Under the pieces are notes generated by a model. The model did no database searches, had not been told where the DNA came from, and was given only the letters and a program-made list of their open reading frames with translations. This document shows, one piece after another, positions 43,083-52,650 of a DNA stretch of 64,000 nt (its first letter is position 1; each line of letters opens with the position of its first letter). Position numbers and translations under genes: made by a program. This DNA comes from Nostoc sp. XA010 (GTDB taxonomy: Bacteria > Cyanobacteriota > Cyanobacteriia > Cyanobacteriales > Nostocaceae): assembly GCF_020829625.1 (NCBI RefSeq), contig NZ_JAIVFX010000017.1:62001-126000 (forward strand). The letters run 5' to 3'.

Positions 43083-43113
43083 AAGCCCTCAAGGTAAGAT
43101 GGGGGCTTTTTAT
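43083..43113 (+). terminator. Rho-independent terminator after the oxidase gene pair
   Basis: Stem AAGCCCTC/GGGGGCTT (one T-G pair) followed by TTTTTATTT on the plus strand. It lies just before the stop of the converging ribokinase gene. Confidence 0.65.
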
Positions 43114-44031
43114 TTACCTTTCTTGAAGAAACGCATCAAACGTAAACCTATCCGGTAACGAAGTTTGTGCGCCTGGTTTTGTCGTCGCCAAAGCACCGGC
43201 TGCTGCACCCCAAACAACTGCTTGATGTAAAGAAAGTCCTTCAAAAAGCGCCGCCGTCAAGCCGCCATTAAAAGCATCGCCAGCAGCTACTGTGTCAACT
43301 GCATGAACTGGAAAAGCGGGTACAAAAAACTTTTCCTCAGCAGTGGCACAAAAAACACCTTTAGCACCCAGTTTAACGATCGCACATTTCACACCCCGTT
43401 CTAATAAAACTCCAGCTGCTTTGGCTGCAAGTTCTTCTCCATCCACAGCAAAACCCACTAACTGCCCTGCTTCAACTTCATTCGGTGTAATAATATCCAC
43501 TAACGGGTAAAGTTCATCTGGCAAATCAGATTGTGCGGGTGCAGGATCGAGAATTACCGTTATTTTAGTGTTTCTTGCTGCTTTAGCTGCTGCAACCACA
43601 GCAGCAATCGGAATTTCTAATTGTAAAAGCAGTGCTGTCGCTTCTGGTAATAAATGGGACAATCGTTCTACATCTTCTTGATTCACACACCCATTTGCAC
43701 CAGGAATTACAATAATTTGATTTTCACCAGCATGATTTACGGCAATGATCGCGACTCCAGAACTAACAGTCTCATCCACGAAAATATTGCCAATCTGCAC
43801 ACCAGATGCTTGTAAATTGTTAATAAGTTCCCCACCAAAATCGTCTGCACCTACACGCCCCACCATTTGGGTAGGAATTCCCAATTTTGCTAATGCTACC
43901 GCTTGATTAGCTCCTTTACCTCCTGAAACTTTAAAAAATTCTTCTCCTAATAACGTTTCTCCGGCGACTGGCAAACGGGGTGCTGTTGCTACCAAGTCTA
44001 TATTTATGCTGCCGAAGACGATAATGCTCAT
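43114..44031 (-). CDS. rbsK: Ribokinase
   Basis: PfkB-family sugar kinase that phosphorylates D-ribose at O5. The 305 residues include the N-terminal FGSINIDLVATAPRLPVAGET, the substrate loop GGKGANQAVALAKLG and LDPAPAQ. The signature block DTVAAGDAFNGGLTAAL contains the catalytic Asp. The ribokinase-type spacing and GGKGANQA favour ribose over fructose. A second PfkB kinase, fructokinase-like, lies at 58936. No ribose transporter is adjacent. Confidence 0.9.
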   Translation of the reverse strand: MSIIVFGSINIDLVATAPRLPVAGETLLGEEFFKVSGGKGANQAVALAKLGIPTQMVGRVGADDFGGELINNLQASGVQIGNIFVDETVSSGVAIIAVNHAGENQIIVIPGANGCVNQEDVERLSHLLPEATALLLQLEIPIAAVVAAAKAARNTKITVILDPAPAQSDLPDELYPLVDIITPNEVEAGQLVGFAVDGEELAAKAAGVLLERGVKCAIVKLGAKGVFCATAEEKFFVPAFPVHAVDTVAAGDAFNGGLTAALFEGLSLHQAVVWGAAAGALATTKPGAQTSLPDRFTFDAFLQER

Positions 44032-44360
44032 TTTTGTTGATCTTTAGAGTCATTTAGGCTAATACTACAGCAAGCGATCGCAACCGTTGTTCCACCAATG
44101 GTAGAGATCAAACATTTGTGATTCCGTATAGCTGCGATTTAGTCAAACTCAATATCATCGAGACTTAAAAGCTTTATATGAAGCTACACAAGGAGAAAAT
44201 TAGTGTCTGTTCTCAAAAAAAATTCTCGCTTACCATTTTCTAATAAAACCATTTAATTTGACGCGAATATTATTTGGCATGAAACTATCTACCGTTCAAA
44301 CCAGCCATAAAGCCCAAAATTAAAGCTTTTAGACTTTTCACTTCCGCCCTCCGGTACTAA
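44032..44360. other. Intergenic, no gene seen
   Basis: About 330 bp with one HIP1 core near 44075. No hairpin or frame worth naming. Confidence 0.4.
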
Positions 44361-45668
44361 TTATCCCAAGATACTTTGTAATAGCAACCAAATATTTAAG
44401 CCAACGATAATAATAGCAACTAACCAGGCTAAAGATTTCAACCACAAGGGATTTATAAATTCACCCATCAAACGGCGATTACTCGTAAACATTACCAATG
44501 GAATCACTGCAAAGGGTAGCTGTAAACTGAGGATAACTTGACTGAAAACTATGAGTTTGCTTGTGCTATTTTCACCAAAAATAATGATTGTAATTAACGC
44601 TGGAATAATGGCAAGTAAACGGGTTATCAAACGGCGTAACCAAGATGGAAAGCGAAATTGCAAAAAGCCTTCCATAACAATTTGTCCTGCTAGAGTTGCA
44701 GTCAGTGTTGAACTTTGTCCAGAAGCAAGTAAGGCAATACCAAAAATAGCACTAGCAGCACTCGCTCCTAACAAAGGTGAAAGTAATTTATAAGCATCTT
44801 GAATTTCTGCCACATTCTGATTACCAGAAAAATGAAACGTTGCAGCAGATACAATTAAAATTGCTGAGTTGATAAATAGTGCTAATGACAAAGCAAAAGT
44901 TGAATCAATTGTGCCAAACTTAATTGCTTCCCATCTTTTTTTAGTATTAGGTTGCCAATCACGAGTTTGCACAATTGAAGAGTGTAAATATAAATTGTGA
45001 GGCATCACTGTTGCACCTAAAATGCCGATAGCGATGTAGAGCATATCTGAATTCTGTAAAATCTCTTTCTTGGGCAGATATCCTAACAAAATCCCCCCCA
45101 TATCAGGGCGGGAAAACAGAATTTCTGTTGTAAAACAGATGCCTACTGTTGCTACTAGCATTATTACTAGGGCTTCTGTATAGCGAAAGCCTTTATTTTG
45201 TAGGAATAGCAATACCAGAACGTCCAATGCTGTGATGCAAACACCCCATACTAAGGGAATACCAAATAAAAGTTGTAGTGCGATCGCACTTCCTAGTAGT
45301 TCTGCTAAGTCACAAGCTGCGATCGCAATTTCACACAGTACCCATAAACAAAAGCTTACCCTTCGGCTGAAATAATCCCGACAAGCCTGCGCCAAATCTC
45401 GTCCTGTAGCAACTTCTAAACGTACACATAATCATTGGAGTAATATCGCCATCAGATTCGACAGCAGGATCACTGTTAATAGAGCATACCCAAACTTTGA
45501 CCCCCCAGCGATGTCTGTTGCCCAATTTCCAGGATCAATGTATCCTACAGAAACCAGATACCCTGGCCCTGTATAAGCCATCATCTTGCGCCAAAAGCTG
45601 CTGCTGTTAGGGATTCTAATACTGCGGTGAACCTCTGGTAAACTAGGTTTGTTTTCTGGTGGAGTCAT
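44361..45668 (-). pseudogene. mntH: Nramp/MntH divalent metal transporter, interrupted by in-frame TGA
   Basis: Proton-coupled Mn/Fe importer. Read through, 435 residues give a complete Nramp protein. TM1 carries the metal-binding DPGNWATD, TM6 carries MPHNLYLHS, and GQSSTLTATLAGQ lies further on. A TGA at 45432-45434 (minus strand) falls after SNLMAILLQ, where most relatives have serine (one base change from TCA). The frame is identical on both sides, so only this codon is at fault. The C-terminal 344-residue piece could start inside, but would lack TM1 and the metal site. Recent nonsense mutation or a sequence error. Confidence 0.85.
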
Positions 45669-45936
45669 TTACTTTGCCGTTAAATATCCTCATATTTTTT
45701 TCATAATCCTATAAAATAAACATCAACCTTTGGGCGAGTAGGATTAATACGCTTGGGAATATTTGGGGCATTGGTAAAGACCTTGAAGATAGATAAAATA
45801 GAAGCGGCAATAGAGCGATCGCACTAATAAATTACAGTAGATTCGCTGGTAATAGTAGAGCAATTCCTTCTAATTTGTTGGAAAGTCCTAATAGTGAAAG
45901 TAATTCTCGCTATATTAAAATAAACCGCAAAAACCT

Positions 45937-47745
45937 GTGGCTACTGTATTAAAATCTCACCGGGCATCAAGAAAGCGTAAACATTCAACGCATCCTCTCC
46001 AGCGCTTCCTTGAGTATGGACACCAGTATCGTAAACAAATTTGGCTAGCGACTACTTATTCTACCCTCAATAAATTTTTCGACTTAGCACCACCCGGCTT
46101 AATTGGCGTCGCGGTGGATGTGGTAGTCAAGCAGCAAGATTCCATAATTGCCCAGTTAGGGGTACGCGATGTCTTTCAACAATTTTTGATTATTTCCTTC
46201 CTCACCGTCATCATTTGGATACTAGAATCTGTTTTTGAGTACGCCTACGCTCGACTTTGGCGAAATTTGGCTCAAAATATTCAGCATGATTTGCGTTTGG
46301 ATGCATACAAACATTTGCAAGAGTTGGAATTGGCTTATTTTGAAGAACGCAGCACTGGCGGTTTAATGTCTATCTTGAGTGATGATATTAACCAATTAGA
46401 GCGGTTTTTAGATAGTGGAGCGAATGATATTATCCAAGTTTCCGCAACTGTTCTAATTATTGGGGCTGCTTTCTTTATTTTGGCTCCAAGTGTAGCGTGG
46501 ATGGCTTTGTCACCGATGCCATTTATCCTCTGGGGTTCCTTTGCTTATCAACGACTACTTGCACCTCGTTACGCTGATGTGCGCGAAAAGGTAGGTTTCC
46601 TGAATTCGCGTTTGTCAAACAATATTAGCGGAATTACTACTATTAAAAGTTTCACCGCCGAAGCTTATGAAGCCTCTCGTTTGGAATTAGATAGTGAAGC
46701 TTATCGCCGGAGTAACTCTAAAGCAATTACTCTTTCTGCTGCTTTTGTACCGTTAATTCGGATGCTGATTTTAGTCGGTTTTACAGCATTACTCTTATAT
46801 GGCGGGATGGCAGCAGTTTCTGGAAAAATGTCTGTAGGTACTTACAGCGTATTAGTATTTTTAATCCAGCGATTGCTGTGGCCTTTAACAAGATTAGGCG
46901 AAACATTTGACCAATATCAACGGGCAATGGCTTCTACTAATCGAGTCATGAATTTGTTGGATACTCCTATCGCTATTCATACAGGTGATGTGGCGTTACC
47001 TGTGAATGAAGTGCGCGGTGAAGTCCAATTTAAAAATGTTTATTTTGCCTATAAAGACAGATTTCCAGTAATTAAAAATTTGTCTTTGGATATTCCGGCG
47101 GGAAAAACCATTGCAATTGTCGGTTCAACTGGTTCTGGTAAAAGCACTTTAGTCAAACTTTTGTTGCGGTTATACGAAGTGCAAACGGGAAGCATTACTC
47201 TCGATGGCATTGATTTGCAAAGTTTGAATTTACAAGATTTACGCCGTTGTATTGGTTTAGTGAGCCAAGATGTTTTTCTATTTCATGGCACTGTAGCAGA
47301 GAATATTGCTTATGGTAGCTTTGAGAATACAGAGCAAGAAATTATCACGGCGGCGAAGATAGCCGAGGCGCACGAATTTATTATTGATCTGCCCCAAGGT
47401 TATGAGACAATTGTGGGGGAAAGAGGACAAAAGTTATCTGGTGGACAAAGACAACGGATTGCGATCGCCCGTGCAGTCTTGAAGAATCCCCCCATTTTGA
47501 TTTTAGATGAAGCGACCTCAGCAGTGGATAATGAGACAGAAGCAGCAATCCAGCGATCGCTCGAACGGATTACAGTAGATAGAACTACAATTGCGATCGC
47601 TCATCGTCTTTCCACTATCCGCAATGCCGATTGCATTTATGTCATGGAACATGGGAAATTAGTAGAGTCGGGAACCCATGAGCAATTGCTGGAGAAAGAT
47701 GGAATTTATTCCGGCCTCTGGCGTGTACAGTCAGGTTTGAGATAA
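45937..47745 (+). CDS. ABC exporter half-transporter, second copy
   Basis: A 602-residue fused permease/ATPase. The transmembrane half (about 20-320) includes LAYFEERSTGGLMSILSDD, typical of multidrug/lipid exporters. The ATPase half has Walker A GSTGSGKST (about residue 395), the Q-loop in GLVSQDVFLF, the signature LSGGQRQR (about 500), Walker B ILILDEATS and IAHRLST. The start is a GTG (45937). The substrate is not deducible. It is followed closely by the CcmS-like gene on the same strand, but functional linkage is doubtful. Confidence 0.9.
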   Translation: MATVLKSHRASRKRKHSTHPLQRFLEYGHQYRKQIWLATTYSTLNKFFDLAPPGLIGVAVDVVVKQQDSIIAQLGVRDVFQQFLIISFLTVIIWILESVFEYAYARLWRNLAQNIQHDLRLDAYKHLQELELAYFEERSTGGLMSILSDDINQLERFLDSGANDIIQVSATVLIIGAAFFILAPSVAWMALSPMPFILWGSFAYQRLLAPRYADVREKVGFLNSRLSNNISGITTIKSFTAEAYEASRLELDSEAYRRSNSKAITLSAAFVPLIRMLILVGFTALLLYGGMAAVSGKMSVGTYSVLVFLIQRLLWPLTRLGETFDQYQRAMASTNRVMNLLDTPIAIHTGDVALPVNEVRGEVQFKNVYFAYKDRFPVIKNLSLDIPAGKTIAIVGSTGSGKSTLVKLLLRLYEVQTGSITLDGIDLQSLNLQDLRRCIGLVSQDVFLFHGTVAENIAYGSFENTEQEIITAAKIAEAHEFIIDLPQGYETIVGERGQKLSGGQRQRIAIARAVLKNPPILILDEATSAVDNETEAAIQRSLERITVDRTTIAIAHRLSTIRNADCIYVMEHGKLVESGTHEQLLEKDGIYSGLWRVQSGLR

Positions 47746-47784
47746 CTTTCGCGCAAAGTTTTGTGTCTTCATTACGAATTATTT

Positions 47785-48213
47785 ATGTTTTTTGGTAATA
47801 GTCAACCAGAATCAGGTGATACTAAGTGGCGTCGCCAGTTGGATAAGTTTGTCAAAGCAAATCAGCAAGAATTGGCGGCGCTGTTTTGGGGATTGTGGTT
47901 AGCAAATGGTGACAGTCAAGGTACTGTTGGTATTGATTTGCAACCAACGCCGCATTTTGTTTATTGTCCGAAAGAGCAGATAGAGAATTTAAATATTAGA
48001 GTTGAAAATCGGCTGCAAGAAATTTTAGGAATTGTCGAGAATCACAAGCCGGAAGTGGAGGTTGTGATGATTGGGATTGGGAAAGGGGAAATTAAATTAA
48101 TTCAGTTTGCACCGGAACCACCACCACCAATTTGTTTTGAGGAAGTTGGGAAGGATGTGGATGGGTTATTGGATGTGCTGGAAGAGAGGATGAGGGAGGA
48201 GATTCTTTTTTAA
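47785..48213 (+). CDS. CcmS-like protein (proposed beta-carboxysome assembly chaperone)
   Basis: A 142-residue acidic cytosolic protein. The start MFFGNSQPESGDTKWRRQLD, the segment LAALFWGLWLANGDSQGTVG, and the proline run FAPEPPPPICFEEVGKDV match a cyanobacteria-only family that I recall being named CcmS for a role in carboxysome assembly. The ATG at 47785 gives this conserved start; a TTG upstream is less likely. A satellite ccmK-type gene is in the same window at 12532, but the two are far apart. Confidence in the family is moderate; the function rests on memory. Confidence 0.6.
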   Translation: MFFGNSQPESGDTKWRRQLDKFVKANQQELAALFWGLWLANGDSQGTVGIDLQPTPHFVYCPKEQIENLNIRVENRLQEILGIVENHKPEVEVVMIGIGKGEIKLIQFAPEPPPPICFEEVGKDVDGLLDVLEERMREEILF

Positions 48214-48262
48214 CGCAGAGGGACGCGGAGGGAAGCGCAGAGGAAGGCGGAGGAAGAGAAAG
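48214..48262. repeat. Purine-rich simple repeat
   Basis: Imperfect repeats of GCAGAGG/GCGGAGG right after the CcmS-like stop. This is a common dispersed tract in such genomes; a short relative is at 63056. Confidence 0.55.
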
Positions 48263-48483
48263 AATTCTGCGCTTATTGTTTAGTTCATGGCTTTGTGGAA
48301 ATCTGGGTAAGTTAGATTTTGGGCACAATGCCAGATAATGTTAAATACGGCTTCGTAGCAATATGAATTGTTTTTGTAGAACTGTTTACTTAGATAGTCT
48401 TTTAAGCTTATGACTACTTGTTCAAACATTGGTAACATTAATACCAATGTACTGGCTTTAAAATCTCAAATCCAAAATTGGTA

Positions 48484-48915
48484 TTACCTACGCACTTGGC
48501 CGCTAAATCCAGCTGCTTTAAACTGCTTCAGCTTCAACGGAGTAGGCTGATTCGCAGGTACAGAAATTCTCAATTCAAAATCGCTAATGCCTGGTGGCAC
48601 TTCAGCAATAGAACCTAAGCGAGTGCGGTTTTGCATTACTGAGTCATTATTGGCATCATAGATGCGTCCAAAAATATCTGCGTCGTAGACTGTTTTATAA
48701 GTGCCATTTTCTGCTTTGCCAATGACAAGAAAACAATTAGCAGCCGCGCTACCACTACTGGTAACAGCCCCTTGTGCTAGTTCTGGTGGGCACTCTTTAT
48801 AGGAAACATCAAATAATCTAATCTGTGTCAGTGCTACAGCAGGGGGAATGCTCACCCACGATAGAAAGGTGATGAGACAGGAAATAAAAACGACCGTGAG
48901 TGAGCGCAAGCGCAT
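48484..48915 (-). CDS. Exported conserved-looking protein, unknown
   Basis: A 143-residue protein. The signal peptide (RLR start, hydrophobic VVFISCLITFLSWVSI, cut after AVA) is followed by TQIRLFDVSYKECPPEL. The mature part contains two cysteines (KECPPE, ANCFLVIGKAEN) that could pair, then DADIFGRIYDANND and a basic C-terminus (LKLKQFKAAGFSGQVRR). The pattern suggests a small beta-sandwich in the periplasm or lumen. I recognise no named domain. Confidence 0.65.
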   Translation of the reverse strand: MRLRSLTVVFISCLITFLSWVSIPPAVALTQIRLFDVSYKECPPELAQGAVTSSGSAAANCFLVIGKAENGTYKTVYDADIFGRIYDANNDSVMQNRTRLGSIAEVPPGISDFELRISVPANQPTPLKLKQFKAAGFSGQVRR

Positions 48916-49050
48916 AAAAGACTCCGTGACTTAATCTAGCAATATGTAACTTATAATTTCAGCTTAACTGAATTTAACTACAAGGAATTGAAGACTTTAA
49001 TTTAACCTTTGTAATAATTAGGGAAATAAACCCTTAATTGCTATTAACTT

Positions 49051-49686
49051 ATGACTCCAGATGAGATTGAAGCATCTATGCTCGCAGCCTTTAATGATTG
49101 TGATGCAGCAAGCTGTCCTCTCACTGACACACAGAAAGAGATATTACTGCAAGTCGTGGAGCAAATTCAGGGAAATTCTACCTCTAGAGCATCAGCTATT
49201 GCTAATCCCTTAGACGAACTTACCTCAGAGGAGTTAGAAGCATTTTTACAATTTGTTAAGGATGAAGAACAACGCAACCGCACTTGGAAAGTGCAATTAC
49301 TCAACGACTGGCTACTGCAAAATGACTCTGGAACAGTACAATTTATTCGGCAACGCTATGGTTTACAGTGGTTGAATCGTGTAGAGTCATATCATTTTGA
49401 TAAGTATTCTTATTTTGAGGATGCACTAAAGCTAAGAGTAGGCGATCGCATTGAAGTTTCCAATGCACTATGGGAATGGGTGCAAGAAGATGGCCCTTGT
49501 AAGCGCGAATGGTTTCCCTGTATGGTGATCAAGGTCGAGGAAATTAGCAACGCTGATGATACCTCTACTAACTGTGTCGTCCGCTTCTTCAACGGCGCTG
49601 AGTATGAAATTCAAGGCATTTACGAATGGAATCGCTATAACTGGCGCTGGCCACAGAAGGAGTCAGAAGTTAGAATTGCTGAGTAA
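49051..49686 (+). CDS. Conserved-looking cyanobacterial protein, unknown
   Basis: A 211-residue acidic soluble protein. The N-terminal 75 residues are helical, with two cysteines (NDCDAASCPL). The rest has YGLQWLNRVESYHFDKY and a small SH3-like barrel suggested by LRVGDRIEVSNALWEWV, WFPCMVIKV and VVRFFNGAEYEIQGIYEWNR. I do not know a family name. A tandem repeat array begins 4 bp after its stop. Confidence 0.6.
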   Translation: MTPDEIEASMLAAFNDCDAASCPLTDTQKEILLQVVEQIQGNSTSRASAIANPLDELTSEELEAFLQFVKDEEQRNRTWKVQLLNDWLLQNDSGTVQFIRQRYGLQWLNRVESYHFDKYSYFEDALKLRVGDRIEVSNALWEWVQEDGPCKREWFPCMVIKVEEISNADDTSTNCVVRFFNGAEYEIQGIYEWNRYNWRWPQKESEVRIAE

Positions 49687-49689
49687 AAC

Positions 49690-49772
49690 TTAATGAGCCT
49701 TTGAACTCCGTTAATGAGCCTTTGAACTCCATTAATGGCCTTTGAACTCCGTTAATGAGTCTTTAAGCTCTG
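49690..49772. repeat. Four-copy 21-bp tandem repeat
   Basis: Four units of TTAATGAGCCTTTGAACTCCG. The first two match except at the last base, the third lacks one base, and the fourth has four changes. The array starts right after the preceding gene and runs directly into a MITE-like element. Confidence 0.85.
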
Positions 49773-49873
49773 ATACCAATTCTGTATGAAGATGCACATA
49801 ATCAGTCCCCCCTTTACAAGGGGGGACGGCGTAGCCGGGGGTAAATATATGCAGCTTCACAAAGAAACGGTAT
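49773..49873. mobile_element. MITE-like element of about 100 bp
   Basis: Ends ATACCAATTCTGTATGAAG and (complement of the right end) ATACCGTTTCTTTGTGAAG agree over most of about 28 bp. Inside is a smaller perfect palindrome, TCCCCCCTTTACAAGGGGGGA. It is non-coding. Confidence 0.65.
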
Positions 49874-49897
49874 GAGTGTACTGTACTTTAATTAAAA

Positions 49898-51100
49898 TTA
49901 TTGCTTAAACAACGCCCAAGCCAAAAACCTCTCGGTATAATATAACGCTAATTGATTGCTCACACCGTTGAAGACGGCATCAAAAGCGTGTTCTGCCCAA
50001 GGAATCTCTAGAAAAACTGCAGTATTACCAGAATCATGTAAACGTTCATACATTTGTCTGCCAAATCGCGCTTCTACTAAATGATCGCGACTGCCGTAAA
50101 TTAATAAAGTTGGCGGTAAAGGGTGCGTCAAATAATTTATTGGTGAAGCAATTTCATACTGATTAGGCAATTCTTCTAAAGAACCACCGAGAAATGCTTT
50201 TAAAACAGCGCGGGTGTTAATAGGATCGGGATTTGGTGGTGTTTTGTATCCCTCCGTTAAATTAACAGGCCCGTAATAGTTCACTACACCACGAATCGGT
50301 GGTGCATCTGGTTGATAAGCCGCTAACATTGCTAGGTGCGCTCCCGCAGAACGGCCTAAAAGTACCATCCGTTCTCGATCAGCTTCATATTCTGCTGCAT
50401 GTTTGCGAATAAAATTTAGGGCTGTACGCACATCATCTAACTGAGCTGGAAAACGATGTTTAGGTGCATGTCGATAAGCGATCGCAAATACTGTATATCC
50501 CTGATGAGCGATATATTGATTAAACTCGGAGTTTGCATGAGGGTTGCCATATTGCCAAGCTCCACCATAAATTACTACCACTGCTGGATATTTCCCAACC
50601 TCTGAGGGTTGGTAAACTTCCATTTTTAAAGGCACTCCTCCAGGAGAAGCAAAGAGAATATCTTTTTGATGACGGGTTTTAGCTGGTGCAATACCCCCGA
50701 AAAAATTAACTAAATCAAAGGGATGCGTTTGCATCTTTGCCTTTACTTGGGCTGGAATTTGCTCTAGATAATTTGCTCCGAGTCCTTGTTTCATCGCTTT
50801 AGTCATCTGCATTTGAGTTGGTGGAATATTCACTAGCACCCATGCACAAATTAGCAATCCTATTAAACTAAAAATACAAGCTAAACGTTGTAATTTACGG
50901 CGACGTATGTAGAAAAAAGCAAGTGATAAAGAGAGCAAATTTAATAACAATAACCAAGGACTCACTTCTGGCGCTCCTACTGCTAGGTTGAGTAAAAACA
51001 TATTTGGAGCCGGAAGAATAATCCAAGAACTAAGAAATAGGCTTGCAAAACTCAGTAAGAATGCAAGCCATGATAAAACTATTTTGGCTTTAAGAAACAT
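49898..51100 (-). CDS. Membrane-anchored alpha/beta-hydrolase (esterase/lipase)
   Basis: A 400-residue protein. The first 115 residues hold about three hydrophobic segments (a membrane anchor). The rest is an alpha/beta-hydrolase of the BD-FAE/HSL-like type: the oxyanion block VVVIYGGAWQYGN, the nucleophile in LLGRSAGAHLAM (GXSXG), an Asp in LIYGSRDHLVEA and the His in WAEHAFD complete the triad. The substrate is unknown, probably a short-chain ester or membrane lipid. It stands alone between a repeat cluster and the SGNH gene. Confidence 0.85.
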   Translation of the reverse strand: MFLKAKIVLSWLAFLLSFASLFLSSWIILPAPNMFLLNLAVGAPEVSPWLLLLNLLSLSLAFFYIRRRKLQRLACIFSLIGLLICAWVLVNIPPTQMQMTKAMKQGLGANYLEQIPAQVKAKMQTHPFDLVNFFGGIAPAKTRHQKDILFASPGGVPLKMEVYQPSEVGKYPAVVVIYGGAWQYGNPHANSEFNQYIAHQGYTVFAIAYRHAPKHRFPAQLDDVRTALNFIRKHAAEYEADRERMVLLGRSAGAHLAMLAAYQPDAPPIRGVVNYYGPVNLTEGYKTPPNPDPINTRAVLKAFLGGSLEELPNQYEIASPINYLTHPLPPTLLIYGSRDHLVEARFGRQMYERLHDSGNTAVFLEIPWAEHAFDAVFNGVSNQLALYYTERFLAWALFKQ

Positions 51101-51279
51101 ATATGAATTGACCTAATGCATAAATAAATTCCTCATCATCACTCAAAGTGAATTGAGAAAAACTTATATAGATTCCCAAATCAAAGCACCCAGCTATCCA
51201 CGTCTAATCGGTAAAATACGTACCCTAGATTGAGCTTGATCAACAGTGACCAACGTACCTGACTCCAGTAAGGACTTTG

Positions 51280-52515
51280 CTATACACCTTGCATAATTCG
51301 AGAAAGGTAGTCAACTATTATTTGGGCAGACAATTGACGACCAAGCTCATTCATGTGTACTGAATCACGTAGTAGCGAATCCACCTGCTTATTGTTTTGT
51401 ATCAGATAATTTTCCCAAGCTGTCATCAAATCAATAATAGCAACTTGTCTATTATTTGCTACCTGCAACAAAGCATTGCGATGTACCAGCCCATCATTTT
51501 TTTTCTCATACCAGCTTCGCAAATGTGGGCTGAGTAGTAAAAAATCAGTTTTTTGAGAAAATTTCTTTGTAATGTCAATGATACGCAAAAGGGGAGAAGA
51601 TAAGTATTTTGGATTATTACTGATAGCCATACATATAACTAAGTCTGGTTGATGGTTAATAATGCGCTGTTGTACTTGAGATTGTAATTTTAGCCAGCTT
51701 ATACCACCCTTACCAGTGAATTGCATATTGATATGAGTTTTAGGAAATCTACGCTCTAATAATATATCTAAAAAGGAATTACTTAGGTCATTGGCAATGC
51801 TATCCCCCAGCAGCACTATATTAAGATTTCCACCATATTTCAGCTTTTTAATAGTATTAGGTAACAGTTGCTTTTCACGAGCCTCTAGCGGCTTATAATC
51901 TATGGTTCGTACTTTGCCATAAACAAGTTCTACCCATTTACCAACATCTTCACGAGTAACTGGTGTGATGCTAAGATTATCAATATCTAATGGTAATGAC
52001 TGCTCCGTTAATGGTTTAAAGACAATAGAGCCTGTCACGCCAGGGAATTTTGTTTGAAAGTAAAATTCTTGTTTTGTCCATTCTTGTGCTGCATTAATTA
52101 ATGAAGAGTGATCACCCCCAATCAATGCTCCATATTGGTTATAGAACAATATTGTCCAGTAATTTGGTTGAGGTGATTTGGCAAAAAAACTTACTTTATA
52201 ATACTGGTTCGGTTTTACAAGGAATGGAGGGGATTCCCAGCCACCATCTACAGCTATATCCTGATGTTTAACTATAGACAGGTGATGTTTGCCAGAATAT
52301 GATCCTGTATCAGACCAAATAAGATTTTTGCCATACTCGCCCGCTCCAACATTAGTCCAGCCTGCCGCAAACATTTCTGTTTCAAAATCAGTGGTGAAAA
52401 TTGACTTAATTTCTGCCCAACCTGGTGTTACAATCAGCCAGTAGATTAGAAGAGCAAGCCCAAGAAACTTTATGGTTCCAGCAATACTGACTTTAGTTTT
52501 AGATACTATACTCAT
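51280..52515 (-). CDS. Exported SGNH/GDSL hydrolase
   Basis: Secreted esterase or acetyl-hydrolase. A signal sequence follows the ATG at 52515 (hydrophobic FLGLALLIYWLIV, cut near GWA). About 180 residues follow that resemble a carbohydrate-binding jelly roll (FETEMFAAGWTNVGAGEYGK to IDNLSIT). The C-terminal SGNH domain has the nucleophile serine in IVLLGDSIANDL, an Asn in AISNNPKYL, and the Asp/His pair in RDSVHMNELGRQL. A carbohydrate deacetylase role is plausible from this layout. A longer upstream frame lacks signal character. Confidence 0.78.
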   Translation of the reverse strand: MSIVSKTKVSIAGTIKFLGLALLIYWLIVTPGWAEIKSIFTTDFETEMFAAGWTNVGAGEYGKNLIWSDTGSYSGKHHLSIVKHQDIAVDGGWESPPFLVKPNQYYKVSFFAKSPQPNYWTILFYNQYGALIGGDHSSLINAAQEWTKQEFYFQTKFPGVTGSIVFKPLTEQSLPLDIDNLSITPVTREDVGKWVELVYGKVRTIDYKPLEAREKQLLPNTIKKLKYGGNLNIVLLGDSIANDLSNSFLDILLERRFPKTHINMQFTGKGGISWLKLQSQVQQRIINHQPDLVICMAISNNPKYLSSPLLRIIDITKKFSQKTDFLLLSPHLRSWYEKKNDGLVHRNALLQVANNRQVAIIDLMTAWENYLIQNNKQVDSLLRDSVHMNELGRQLSAQIIVDYLSRIMQGV

Positions 52516-52650
52516 TTGATGAAGATATTTTTCATTCTTACTAAGACGATAATACTGCTTGAAAAAGCAAATGTTCTTTTGTCCATTAAAAAATAATTCG
52601 TCAGTTTTCAATAATTAGTATAGTATTAAGCTGCGTAAGAGATTTCTCCA

